Shown here piece after piece: positions 16,640 through 25,343 of a stretch of DNA of 64,000 nucleotides (position 1 is the first letter of the stretch; the number at the start of each line of letters is the position of its first letter). Under the pieces are notes generated by a model. That model ran no database searches, had not been told where the DNA came from, and saw only the letters and a program-made list of their open reading frames with translations. The position numbers and the translations under genes are program-made. The stretch covers positions 186,001 through 250,000 of the forward strand of contig NZ_SHLA01000001.1 in the NCBI RefSeq assembly GCF_004217565.1, read 5' to 3'. Source of the stretch: Zhihengliuella halotolerans (GTDB lineage Bacteria > Actinomycetota > Actinomycetes > Actinomycetales > Micrococcaceae).

Positions 16640-19600
16640 TCAGTCTTTGAGCAGGTCCCGGATGTCGTCTGCAGTCAACGTGGAGCCGAAGCCCTCGCCC
16701 TCGTCCATGACCGAGGAGATGAGTTTGCGCTTGGCGTCCTGGAGGGCGACGACCTTCTCTTCGATCGTGTCCTTGGCGACCATGCGATAGACCATCACAT
16801 TGCGGGTCTGGCCGATGCGGTGGGCGCGGTCGACCGCCTGGGACTCCGCTGCGGGGTTCCACCACGGGTCGAGCAGGAAGCAGTAGTCGGCCTCCGTCAG
16901 GTTCAGGCCGAAACCACCCGCCTTGAGGGAGATCAGGAAGACCGGTGCGCGGCCCTCCTTGAACGCGGCGATAACCTCCTGGCGCCGACGGGTCGACCCG
17001 TCGAGGTAAACGTACTCGACGCCCTCGTCTTTGAGCCGGCTAGCGGCCCGCTTCAGGAAGGACGTGAACTGGCTGAAGACCAGGGCGCGGTGGCCCTCGG
17101 CCAGGACATCCTCGAGCTGTTCGAAGAGCACATCGAGCTTCGCGCTCGCGACGCCCGCGTACTCGTCGTCGACGAGTGAGGCATCCAGGGACAGCATGCG
17201 CAGCAGGGTCAGCGACTGGAAGATCGTGAACCGGTTCTTGTCCATGTCCTCGACCAGGCGCAGGATCTTCTGGCGCTCGCGCTGCAGGTGCGTGTCGTAG
17301 ATCTTGCGGTGTTTCGGCGTCAGATCGATGTGCAGTACCTGCTCCTGCTTCGGCGGCAGGTCCGTGACGACGGCGTCCTTCGTGCGCCGCAACATGAACG
17401 GGCGCACCCGGCGGCGCAGCCGGCCGAGCGGCTCGCTCAGGCCCTGGCGCTCGATCGGGCGCTGGTAGTTTTCGGCGAAGCGCACCGCGGAGGGGAACAG
17501 GCCGGGGGAGACGATCGAGAAGATCGACCACAGCTCCATCAGGTTGTTCTCCATGGGGGTGCCCGTGATGGCCAGCTTGAAGCGGGCGGTCAGGTCGCGG
17601 GCGGCCTGGTGCGCCTTGGTCGCCTTGTTCTTCACGAACTGCGCCTCGTCGAGCACAAGTCCGGCCCAGGTCTGCTCCTGATATGCGTCCGCGTCGAGGC
17701 GGAAGAGCGTGTAGGAGGTGATGACGATGTCGTACTCCGCGGCGAGGGTCGCGAGCTTGACGGTCGCGCGCGGTTGCGTGTCCGAGACCGTGGCGACCCG
17801 CAGGTCCGGGGCGAACTTCTTGGCCTCGTCCTCCCAGTTGCTCACGACCGAGGTGGGGGCGACGACGAGGAACGGACCGGGCAGGTTGGTCGCATCACCC
17901 GTGCTCTCAGAGCGATCCGCGCCCGTGGCCCATGTCTGCTTAGCGTGCAGCATCAGCGCGAGCGTCTGCAGGGTCTTGCCGAGGCCCATGTCGTCGGCGA
18001 GGACGCCGCCGAGCCCGTTGCGCCAGAGGGTCGCCAGCCAGCCGAACCCTGAGAGCTGGTAGGGACGCAGTTCGGCCCGCAGCCCCGAGGGCAGGTCCAC
18101 GGGTCCGGACTCCGCGAAATCCAGCAGAGATCCGACGCCGGCGTACCAGGAGTCGGGGCCCTCGGTCTGCACGGCGAGAGCGTCGAGTTCCTCCCACAGG
18201 GACGCCTGGTAGCGCGTGATCTGGAGCGCGTCGGCGTCGCCGTCGGTCAGCTGCGTCGCCTCGCTGACGAGCTCCCGCAGCTTGTCGAACAGCGGCTGCT
18301 CGAGCGAGAAGTAGGTCTTGTCCGGCATCAGCATTCGCGTCTGTCCGCGCGAGAGCGCGCGCAGGATATCGGCGTAGGGGATGCGCAGGTCGCCGACGGC
18401 GATGATCAGCCCCAGATCGAACCAGTCGCGGCGTTCGGACTCGACCGTCGTGACGGTGAGCTCGGGCGCCTCGGTCAGCTCGTGAAAGGGCGGCTGATCG
18501 CCGCTGGTGCGGACCTCGGCACCGTCGGTGGCCTCGACCGCCGGAATGACGTGCCGGATGAGGTCGACGGTCTGCAGGCCCTTGAGGCTGCGCGGAGCCA
18601 GAGAAGCGCAGGCCAGCGGTGTCTCCTCGAGCGCGCGCAGCACGGCGCGCTCGAGCTCCGCCTCGGCCGTGGCGTCGCGGGTGTCCGCGTCGACGACGAC
18701 GTCGCCGTAGTCGAAGTCCCAGCTCATCTCGGCCTCGTCTTCGCCCGTGAAGGTCGCCTTCAGGACGAGCTTCGGCGGCTGAATATCGGGTAGTTCGACC
18801 GAGCCGTCGGGGCTGGCGACCGTGACCTTGCGGCCGAGCCGCGGGTAGACCTTCTTCAGGAACCTGTCGACGTCATCGCGCGGGATCTCGATCGATTCCG
18901 GGTGGCGGAACATCTCGAGCTCGGTCGGGTTCAGTCGGTGCGCCATGGGGGCCAGGAGGATCCGGTGGCCGCCGTCGAGGCCGAGGTAGGCGCCGTGGTG
19001 GCCGATGGGGCCGGCCGGCACATCGCCGCCGAGCAGGACGTTCTCCTCGCCCACGGTGAGGGCCGGAGCCAGCGTCAGGGGGCCGTCGTCGTCCCCGGGC
19101 ACGGGAGCGGTGCCCGCGTCGCGGGCTTCGGTCGAGGATCCGCCCGGCCTCACGGCGGCGAGGACGAGCCCGGCGGGATCGGCGACGCGGATGTCCGCAT
19201 CGCCGTTGCGTCCGATGAACTCGATGCCCAGGTCACGGGCCTCGCCGAGCAGGGTCCACAGCAGTGGCGAGGAGAAATCGTCGAGGTTGATCCAGTCGTT
19301 GTCCTCGCCGAAGTACAACTGACCGTTGGCTCGGTGCAGGGGCACGAACTGGCAGAACCAGCGGTGCTGCTCCTCGTCGAGATTCAGTCCGTAGGTTTTG
19401 AAGCTGATCGAATTCCAGCGCAGGTTGCCGCGCACCCAGCGCCCATTGCCCGAGCGGACCATCGGGCGGACACCGAGCTGGAAGCGGCGGGCAGCGCGCT
19501 GGCGGCCCGCGCCGCTTCCCGGGGCCCACTGGCGGTGGGCGGAGAGCATGTTGTCCTGCAGTTCGAACTGCAGCGCGAGCGGCTGGATTCGCCCGCTGGG

Positions 19601-20044
19601 ATCGACGGCGTCGGAGGAGGCCTGAGGCTTCGGACTGGTCGCCTTGGGAACGGCGCCCGCAGCGAGGAGGCCGTCGAGGCTCTGGTGCCAGGCCGGGGAG
19701 GAGACGGGCGCCTCGACGACGATGTCGTCCTTGGCGCGCATGTGAATCGAGTTCGACTCGATCATGATCGCGGCCGTGTGCTTGCAGTTCTGCCCGACAG
19801 GGCACGAGCAGTAGGCGGAGCCGATGCGCCAGCCGTTCTTGGCATTCACGAGCTGGACGACGGTCGTGTAGGGCTCGAGGTCGGTGCCCTGGACGTCGGC
19901 TGAGAGGGTCGCGTCGGAGTCGTCCCAGTCGATGTCGAGGATGCGATCGGTGTCCGCGTAACCCTTGCCGCGGGTGAAGGCTGCGCCGCCGACCACACGC
20001 AGGATTTCGCGGGCGTCGATCAGCGGAAACTGCTGGCTGCTCAT
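16640..20044 (-). CDS. SWIM zinc finger plus SNF2 family DEAD/DEAH helicase
   Basis: A protein of 1134 residues from ATG 20044; a GTG two codons upstream is the alternative start. The SWIM finger is near the N-terminus (CSCPVGQNCKH, about residues 79-89). The SNF2 ATPase core fills the C-terminal half: DDMGLGKTLQTLALML (motif I, about 688), DEAQFVKN (motif II, about 800), ITGTPMENN (motif III), and the helicase C lobe with LVFSQFTSFLKR and AVDRAHRIGQTRNV (motif VI, about 1077). The middle holds a long beta-rich region of unknown function. Such proteins are ATP-driven DNA translocases of the HepA/Swi2 class; the bacterial SWIM-SNF2 subgroup has no firm role. No restriction or defence genes flank it. 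Confidence 0.92.
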   Translation of the reverse strand: MSSQQFPLIDAREILRVVGGAAFTRGKGYADTDRILDIDWDDSDATLSADVQGTDLEPYTTVVQLVNAKNGWRIGSAYCSCPVGQNCKHTAAIMIESNSIHMRAKDDIVVEAPVSSPAWHQSLDGLLAAGAVPKATSPKPQASSDAVDPSGRIQPLALQFELQDNMLSAHRQWAPGSGAGRQRAARRFQLGVRPMVRSGNGRWVRGNLRWNSISFKTYGLNLDEEQHRWFCQFVPLHRANGQLYFGEDNDWINLDDFSSPLLWTLLGEARDLGIEFIGRNGDADIRVADPAGLVLAAVRPGGSSTEARDAGTAPVPGDDDGPLTLAPALTVGEENVLLGGDVPAGPIGHHGAYLGLDGGHRILLAPMAHRLNPTELEMFRHPESIEIPRDDVDRFLKKVYPRLGRKVTVASPDGSVELPDIQPPKLVLKATFTGEDEAEMSWDFDYGDVVVDADTRDATAEAELERAVLRALEETPLACASLAPRSLKGLQTVDLIRHVIPAVEATDGAEVRTSGDQPPFHELTEAPELTVTTVESERRDWFDLGLIIAVGDLRIPYADILRALSRGQTRMLMPDKTYFSLEQPLFDKLRELVSEATQLTDGDADALQITRYQASLWEELDALAVQTEGPDSWYAGVGSLLDFAESGPVDLPSGLRAELRPYQLSGFGWLATLWRNGLGGVLADDMGLGKTLQTLALMLHAKQTWATGADRSESTGDATNLPGPFLVVAPTSVVSNWEDEAKKFAPDLRVATVSDTQPRATVKLATLAAEYDIVITSYTLFRLDADAYQEQTWAGLVLDEAQFVKNKATKAHQAARDLTARFKLAITGTPMENNLMELWSIFSIVSPGLFPSAVRFAENYQRPIERQGLSEPLGRLRRRVRPFMLRRTKDAVVTDLPPKQEQVLHIDLTPKHRKIYDTHLQRERQKILRLVEDMDKNRFTIFQSLTLLRMLSLDASLVDDEYAGVASAKLDVLFEQLEDVLAEGHRALVFSQFTSFLKRAASRLKDEGVEYVYLDGSTRRRQEVIAAFKEGRAPVFLISLKAGGFGLNLTEADYCFLLDPWWNPAAESQAVDRAHRIGQTRNVMVYRMVAKDTIEEKVVALQDAKRKLISSVMDEGEGFGSTLTADDIRDLLKD

Positions 20045-20150
20045 CCGCACATCGTTTCACGCTTTCCGCCGTCGCCGCCAACCGGGAGGTGCATCGCGGG
20101 CGAGGGGCAGGTGAACCGCTCGCGCGGCCTCGACGTGCTCGAGATGGAGC

Positions 20151-21191
20151 TCACACGCCCCGCGGGGGAGCGGTGGACCGGCGCACGACAAGCGAGGGGG
20201 TGAAGCCTCGCTGCAGCGGGGGGACGCCCGGGTGCTCGAGCCTGCGGATGGCCGCCTCGGCGGCCGCGCGGCCGAGCTCGTCGCCGCGGATGTCCACGGT
20301 GGTCAGGTCGACACCGGTCAGGCCGGCCGCCCGGGAGTTGTCGAAGCCGACAACGGAGAGGTCCTCCGGCACGCGCAGCCCCAGGTCGGCTGCGGCCTCC
20401 CGGACGGCGAGGGCCAGCTCGTCGTTGTGGGTGAAGACAGCCGTCGGGCGCTCCGAAGCGGGTCGGTCGAGCAGAGCGCGGGCGGCCCCGAAGGCCTCCT
20501 CCCGGGCGAATCCGGGGTTCGTGGCGATCTCCGGGGTGAGCCCGAGCGAGCGCATCGCCTCGAGGTAGCCGGCGCGGCGCTGAGTGTGGCCTTCGAATGA
20601 GGGGCCGGTCAGGTGGGCGATCCGCGTGTGCCCGAGTCCGGCGAGGTGTTCGACGGCGGCGCGCGCCCCGACGTCGTGATCTACGTAGACGCTGTCGACT
20701 CCCTCGACCCGCCGGGCGACGAGGACGACGGGCAGGATCCGGTTCAAGGCGCGCACCTCGTCGTCGGGAGCGACTGACGTCGCCGAGATGATGACGCCGA
20801 CGTTGGCCTCGAGGAGGGTGTTGCGAGGCTGCGGGTCGTCACGCCCCGAACGGGAGTTCACGGCGAGGACGAGCCGGCGCCCGGCGGGGGCGATGACCGC
20901 CTGCACGCTGCTCAGGATCGTTGTGTAGACGTCGTTGTGCGCATCGAGCAGGTGCAGGCCGACCGCGGTGCGCTGCCGCTGGGCCAGTTCGGCGGCGAGG
21001 CTGTTGCGGCGGTATCCGAGGCGGTCGGCGGTCTCGAGGATGCGCTGGCGCATCGACGCGCTGACGCCGGGGCGGTCCCGCAGCGCGAGCGAGACGAGGG
21101 TGCGCGAGATGCCGAGTTCGCGGGCGACGTCCTCCTGCGTGGCCGCGGGCGCGCGCCTGTGCGCAGTCTCTGACGTCCACTGCTCTGGCAT
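20151..21191 (-). CDS. LacI-family regulator next to the inositol transporter gene
   Basis: ATG 21191 is chosen because the helix-turn-helix follows at normal distance (TQEDVARELGISRTLVSLAL, about residues 18-37); an upstream start would add 31 residues of unlikely sequence. The 346-residue protein carries the LacI hinge and a periplasmic-binding-protein-like sensor domain (HLLDAHNDVYTTIL onward; HNDELALAVREAA; VVGFDNSRAAGL). It is transcribed away from iolT, so it probably represses iolT and itself in response to inositol or a related cyclitol (inference). A second, GntR-type regulator in this window may act on the same promoter. Confidence 0.9.
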   Translation of the reverse strand: MPEQWTSETAHRRAPAATQEDVARELGISRTLVSLALRDRPGVSASMRQRILETADRLGYRRNSLAAELAQRQRTAVGLHLLDAHNDVYTTILSSVQAVIAPAGRRLVLAVNSRSGRDDPQPRNTLLEANVGVIISATSVAPDDEVRALNRILPVVLVARRVEGVDSVYVDHDVGARAAVEHLAGLGHTRIAHLTGPSFEGHTQRRAGYLEAMRSLGLTPEIATNPGFAREEAFGAARALLDRPASERPTAVFTHNDELALAVREAAADLGLRVPEDLSVVGFDNSRAAGLTGVDLTTVDIRGDELGRAAAEAAIRRLEHPGVPPLQRGFTPSLVVRRSTAPPRGV

Positions 21192-21264
21192 GGGCCAATT
21201 CTCCCACGCGATGGTGCCTGCGGCCGGCGGGGAGACGACCCGGGCGAGCAAAATTTGACGAAAC

Positions 21265-21284
21265 TTGTGAGTATGACCTGACAA
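21265..21284. promoter_or_regulatory. Candidate LacI operator in the iolT promoter
   Basis: TTGTGAG-N6-CTGACAA is an inverted repeat matching at six of seven positions. Its right arm covers the -35 hexamer of the iolT promoter, so a bound repressor would block RNA polymerase. It lies between the divergent LacI and iolT genes. Confidence 0.45.
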
Positions 21285-21306
21285 ACTGTCTTTCGCGCGT
21301 TAGTCT
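21274..21306 (+). promoter_or_regulatory. iolT promoter with IolR-type box
   Basis: CTGACA (21278-21283) and TAGTCT (21301-21306) are spaced by 17 nt. The 10-mer TGACCTGACA at 21274-21283 overlaps the -35 and fits all ten positions of KGWCHTRACA, the IolR consensus I recall from Corynebacterium glutamicum. Related boxes precede iolC and the GntR gene. Confidence 0.6.
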
Positions 21307-21348
21307 GGTGAGACACCAATCACAATGGGACTGGACGAAGGAGTCTTC

Positions 21349-22812
21349 ATGAGTTCGCGCAATCCGTTCGCCGCCCCCGGCGGCGCGCCGGCGGGACTGC
21401 CGCCGCTGACACCGGGGCCGCACCGGAAGAAGCTGGGATTGGTCGCCATGATCGCGACCTTCGGTGGGCTGTTGTTCGGCTACGACACCGGCGTGATCAA
21501 CGGTGCTCTGCGGCCGATGTCGGCTGAGTTGGGGCTGACCGCGTTCACCGAGGGCGTCGTGACGTCCTCCCTGCTTTTCGCCGCGGCGATCGGCGCGATG
21601 ATCGGCGGGCGCATCTCCGACGGGTGGGGGCGCCGCCGGACGATTCTCCTGCTGGCCGTCTTCTTCTTCGTTGGCGCCATGTGCGTCGTGTTCGCGCCCG
21701 GATTTGCCGTCCTGGTCGTCGGCCGCATCATCCTCGGCCTTGCCGTCGGCGGCGCCTCCACGGTGGTTCCCGTCTTCCTCGCCGAGCTGGCCCCGTACGA
21801 GATTCGCGGATCGCTCGCGGGCCGCAACGAGCTGATGATCGTCATCGGCCAGCTGGCCGCGTTCGTCATCAACGCCATCATCGGCAACGTCTGGGGCGAC
21901 ATCGACGGCGTCTGGCGCATCATGTTCGCCGTCGCCGCCCTGCCGGCGATCGCGCTGTTCATCGGCATGCTGCGCATGCCGGAGTCCCCGCGCTGGCTCG
22001 TCGCCCGCGGCGACATCGACGGGGCAGAGTCGGTTCTGCGCATGGTCCGCTCGACGGACCGCGCCGACGCCGAACTTGACGACATCCGCCAGTCGGCCGC
22101 CAAGGACGAGCGCTCCGTCAACGAGGGCTTCGGCGCCCTGAAGAACAAGTGGTTCGTCCGCATCCTCCTCGTCGGCATCGGCATCGGCGTCTTCCAGCAG
22201 TTCACCGGCATCAACTCGATCATGTACTACGGCCAGACGGTGCTGGTCGAGTCCGGGTTCGCCGAGAAGATGGCCCTCGTGGCCAATATCGCGCCGGGTG
22301 TGATCGCCGTCGTCGGCGGCCTCATCGCACTGCGGTTGATGCAGACCATGGACCGCCGCAAGACCCTCCTGATCGGCTTCACCCTCACCACGGTCTGCCA
22401 CGTGCTGATCGGCATCTTCTCGATCGTCCTCGAAGACGGGAATCCGGCCCGTCCGTGGGTCATCCTGATCCTGGTCGTCGCCTTCGTCGGCTCGATGCAG
22501 ACGTTCCTGAACATCGCCGTCTGGGTCCTGCTCTCGGAGATCTTCCCGCTGCGCGTGCGCGCCTTCGGCATGGGCGTCTCCGTGTTCTGCCTCTGGATCG
22601 CCAACGCGTTCCTCGGCCTGTACTTCCCGTCGCTCGTGGAAGGCGTCGGGATCACCGGCACGTTCTTCATGTTCGCGGGCCTCGGCGTTCTGGCCATCAT
22701 CTTCGTGCAGACGCAGGTCCCCGAGACCCGCGGCATCACGTTGGAGAAGGTCGAGGAGGATGTGCAGACCGGCGAGATCTACCTGCACCACCTCAAGGCC
22801 GGGAAGGAGTAG
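21349..22812 (+). CDS. iolT: MFS sugar porter, myo-inositol transporter IolT-like
   Basis: ATG 21349 has AAGGAG 5 nt upstream; an ATG 24 nt earlier is less likely. The 487-residue protein has 12 predicted membrane helices and the sugar porter signatures: GYDTGVINGAL in helix 1, GRISDGWGRRR after helix 2, PESPRWL at the end of helix 6, QQFTGINSIMYYG in helix 7 and VPETRG near the C-terminus. It belongs to the proton-coupled group that includes IolT of Bacillus and IolT1/IolT2 of Corynebacterium. Position beside the inositol operon and a shared operator support inositol as substrate. Confidence 0.88.
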   Translation: MSSRNPFAAPGGAPAGLPPLTPGPHRKKLGLVAMIATFGGLLFGYDTGVINGALRPMSAELGLTAFTEGVVTSSLLFAAAIGAMIGGRISDGWGRRRTILLLAVFFFVGAMCVVFAPGFAVLVVGRIILGLAVGGASTVVPVFLAELAPYEIRGSLAGRNELMIVIGQLAAFVINAIIGNVWGDIDGVWRIMFAVAALPAIALFIGMLRMPESPRWLVARGDIDGAESVLRMVRSTDRADAELDDIRQSAAKDERSVNEGFGALKNKWFVRILLVGIGIGVFQQFTGINSIMYYGQTVLVESGFAEKMALVANIAPGVIAVVGGLIALRLMQTMDRRKTLLIGFTLTTVCHVLIGIFSIVLEDGNPARPWVILILVVAFVGSMQTFLNIAVWVLLSEIFPLRVRAFGMGVSVFCLWIANAFLGLYFPSLVEGVGITGTFFMFAGLGVLAIIFVQTQVPETRGITLEKVEEDVQTGEIYLHHLKAGKE

Positions 22813-22816
22813 CGCC

Positions 22817-23230
22817 GTGCCGCTCGTGCGAATCGATCTGGCCGGCCAGCGGCCGGATGACGAGGTCGGCGCGATCAGCCGTGCTGTGCACGACGCGATC
22901 GTCACCGCCTATGGCATCCCGGAGCGCGACTACTTCCACATCGTCACCGAGCACCCGACTGGGCGCATCATCGCCCAGGACGCCGGCCTCGGGTTCGAGC
23001 GCAGCGGGGCCGTGGTGATGATCCAGATCTTCACTCAGCGCGGCCGCGACCGGGCGGCCAAGCAAGCGCTGTACGACGGCGTCGCCGCCTCCCTCGAGCG
23101 TGTCGGCGTCGCCGGGGAGGACATCTTCCTTGGCTATGTGGAGAACGGGCCCGAGGACTGGAGTTTCGGCTTCGGCCGGGCTCAGTACCTCACGGGCGAG
23201 CTCGCGGTCCCCGGCGGCAGCGGGGTGTAG
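22817..23230 (+). CDS. Tautomerase-family protein
   Basis: GTG 22817 starts only 4 nt after the iolT stop and uses the GGGAAGGAG that overlaps that stop. After the initiator the protein begins Pro-Leu-Val-Arg, and an N-terminal proline is the catalytic base of the tautomerase superfamily. At 137 residues it matches the longer single-chain tautomerase_2 type, with FHIVTEHPTG in the middle and EDIFLGYVENGPEDWSFGFG near the end. Close linkage to iolT suggests a role in inositol breakdown, perhaps tautomerising a keto/enol intermediate such as inosose or the diketone made by IolE; that is inference. The GTG start would be read as Met and removed. Confidence 0.8.
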   Translation: MPLVRIDLAGQRPDDEVGAISRAVHDAIVTAYGIPERDYFHIVTEHPTGRIIAQDAGLGFERSGAVVMIQIFTQRGRDRAAKQALYDGVAASLERVGVAGEDIFLGYVENGPEDWSFGFGRAQYLTGELAVPGGSGV

Positions 23231-23301
23231 TCGCACAGACAGGAGCGCAGTGGGCCGTGGCGTTGCGCGGCGCGGCGTCGCTGCCACCAGTGATTGTTTC
23301 A

Positions 23302-23328
23302 TTGTCCTGACAATCATTTGACAGGACA
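23302..23328. promoter_or_regulatory. Double IolR-type operator before iolC
   Basis: TTGTCCTGACAA (23302-23313) is a perfect palindrome around TGTC-CT-GACA. A second site TGACAGGACA (23319-23328) is one mismatch from it, and TGTCCTG/CAGGACA also form a 7-bp inverted repeat across both. The sites cover possible -35 hexamers (CTGACA 23307-23312, TTGACA 23318-23323); no -10 stands out. Confidence 0.65.
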
Positions 23329-23415
23329 TAGCTGTTCGTAGCAGAGTATCCGGTGACAGGCATCACAATGGTTGAAGGCCTGATCCACCGGAATTCGGAA
23401 GGAAGGCGGGACGAA

Positions 23416-24408
23416 GTGAGCTTCGACCTCATCACGATGGGACGCATCAGCGTGGACATCTACCCCAACGACGTTGGCGTGACGCTGGACCGTGTCGAGT
23501 CCTTCGGCAAATACCTGGGAGGTTCGCCGTCGAACGTGGCCGTCGCGGCGGCCCGCCACGGCGACCGCACCGCCGTCGTGACCCGCACCGGGCAGGACCC
23601 GTTCGGGGAGTACCTGCATTCAGAGCTGGCCAAGTTCGGCGTCGACGACCGGTACGTCTCCGGTGTCGCCGGACTGCAGACGCCGGCCACGTTCTGCGCG
23701 ATCCTCCCGGAGGAGCAGCAGTTCCCGCTCTACTTCTACGGCCGCTTCCCGACGGCGCCCGACCTGCAGATCGCGGCCGAGGAGCTCGACGTCGACGCCA
23801 TCCGCGACGCGCGGATCTTCTGGTCCACGGTGACCGGGCTGTGCCAGGAGCCGAGCGCTTCAGCGCACATCGCCGCTCACGAGGCCCGGCCCCGCACGGG
23901 GCTGCGCGACGGGCAGTACACCGTGCTCGACCTCGACTACCGGCCGATGTTTTGGGAGTCCGTCGACGAGGCGCGGGCGCAGGTGTCCCAGATCCTGCCG
24001 CACGTCACCGTGGCCATCGGGAACGACGAGGAGTGCGCCGTCGCCGTCGGCGCCGGCACACCGGACGAGCAGGCCGATCGGCTGCTCGAGGCGGGTGTCG
24101 AGATCGCCGTCGTCAAGCTCGGACCGGAGGGCGTCATGGCCAAGACCCGCACCGAGCGCGTCGTCTCCGCACCCGTCCCCGTCGAGACACTCAACGGGCT
24201 CGGCGCCGGAGACTCCTTCGGGGGAGCGTTCGTGCACGGGCTGCTGGCCGGCTGGCCGCTCACCCAGATCCTGGACTTCGCCAACGCCGCCGGTGCGCTC
24301 GTCGCCTCCCGGCTCTCGTGCGCCGATGCGATGCCCACCACCGACGAGGTCGTGGCGCTGCTCGCCGAGCGCGGCCGCCTGGTCCCCGAGACGGAGGCCT
24401 CCGCATGA
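23416..24408 (+). CDS. iolC: 5-dehydro-2-deoxygluconokinase
   Basis: GTG 23416 is chosen because the conserved start of IolC (DLITMGRISVDIYPNDVGV) follows directly; an ATG 48 nt upstream is the alternative. The 330-residue pfkB-family kinase shows the GGSPSNVAVAAARHG substrate motif near residue 37 and the ATP/anion-hole signature GLGAGDSFGGAFVHGLL near residue 262 with the catalytic Asp. It phosphorylates 2-deoxy-5-keto-D-gluconate to the 6-phosphate in inositol breakdown. It is the first gene of the seven-gene iol operon; its stop overlaps the aldolase ATG. Confidence 0.93.
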   Translation: MSFDLITMGRISVDIYPNDVGVTLDRVESFGKYLGGSPSNVAVAAARHGDRTAVVTRTGQDPFGEYLHSELAKFGVDDRYVSGVAGLQTPATFCAILPEEQQFPLYFYGRFPTAPDLQIAAEELDVDAIRDARIFWSTVTGLCQEPSASAHIAAHEARPRTGLRDGQYTVLDLDYRPMFWESVDEARAQVSQILPHVTVAIGNDEECAVAVGAGTPDEQADRLLEAGVEIAVVKLGPEGVMAKTRTERVVSAPVPVETLNGLGAGDSFGGAFVHGLLAGWPLTQILDFANAAGALVASRLSCADAMPTTDEVVALLAERGRLVPETEASA

Positions 24409-25343
24409 GCCGCACCGAGATCGACCCCGCCGACCCGAGACGATACGAATTCCTCACCAGGATCCGGCTGGAGGATCCGCAAGCCGTGGCCCGCGCCGCC
24501 ACCGCGCGGCGCCGCCACCCGGGCCCGAAGCTCGGCGAGCAGAACTTCATCGTGGCCGCCGACCACACGGCCCGCGGCGCGATGGGCGCTCAGGGCAATC
24601 CGACGGCGATGAACGACCGGAGGGAGTTGCTGGACAGGATGCAGCAGGCCCTGGCGAACCCCGCCGTCGACGGCGTGCTGGCCAGCCCGGACATCATGGA
24701 CGACCTGCTGCTGCTCGGTGCGCTCGAGGGCAAGCTGCTCTTCGGCTCGATGAACCGCGGAGGCCTGGCAGGCTTCGTCAACGAGTTCGACGACCGCTTC
24801 ACCGGCCACACTGCGCAGTCCCTCGCGGACCTCGGGGCCGACGGCGGCAAGATGCTCACCCGCATCGCCTACGACGACCCGGCGACGGCCTCCCTCCTCG
24901 AGGACACGTCGCACGCCATCGACGAGCTGACCGCGCACGGCCTGATCTCCATGGTCGAGCCGTTCCTGTCCCAGCGCGTCGAGGGCCGGGCGCGCAACGA
25001 CCTGACACCGGACGCGGTCATCAAATCCGTGGCCATTGCCTCCGGTCTCGGCGCCAGCAGCGCCCACAAGTGGATGAAGCTGCCCGTCGTCGACGAGATG
25101 GAGCGCGTCATGGCCTCCACCACGATGCCGACCGTGCTGCTCGGCGGGGACCCGTCGTCCCGCCCGGACGAGGTCTTCGCCACGTGGGGTGCTGCACTCG
25201 CCCTGCCGGGCGTGCAGGGCCTGACAGTGGGCCGGACCCTCCTCTACCCGGCGGACGGCGACGTCGAGGGCGCCGTCGCGGCGGCGGCCTCGCTCCTGCG
25301 CCGCACCGCACAGAACGAATCCGAAATGGAGAACGCCTCATGA
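24405..25343 (+). CDS. Cgl0159-type (beta/alpha)8 aldolase of the inositol pathway
   Basis: A 312-residue protein reading like the Cgl0159/DeoC-related TIM barrel family found in actinobacterial iol clusters: FIVAADHTARGAMG near residue 48, SMNRGGLAGF near 118, and KWMKLPVV near 225 with a lysine placed as expected for a Schiff-base aldolase. The likely reaction is cleavage of 2-deoxy-5-keto-gluconate 6-phosphate to dihydroxyacetone phosphate and malonate semialdehyde, the step done by IolJ in Bacillus; no IolJ-type class II aldolase is present here. ATG 24405 overlaps the iolC stop and its own stop overlaps the iolD ATG. Function is inferred from context. Confidence 0.75.
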   Translation: MSRTEIDPADPRRYEFLTRIRLEDPQAVARAATARRRHPGPKLGEQNFIVAADHTARGAMGAQGNPTAMNDRRELLDRMQQALANPAVDGVLASPDIMDDLLLLGALEGKLLFGSMNRGGLAGFVNEFDDRFTGHTAQSLADLGADGGKMLTRIAYDDPATASLLEDTSHAIDELTAHGLISMVEPFLSQRVEGRARNDLTPDAVIKSVAIASGLGASSAHKWMKLPVVDEMERVMASTTMPTVLLGGDPSSRPDEVFATWGAALALPGVQGLTVGRTLLYPADGDVEGAVAAAASLLRRTAQNESEMENAS

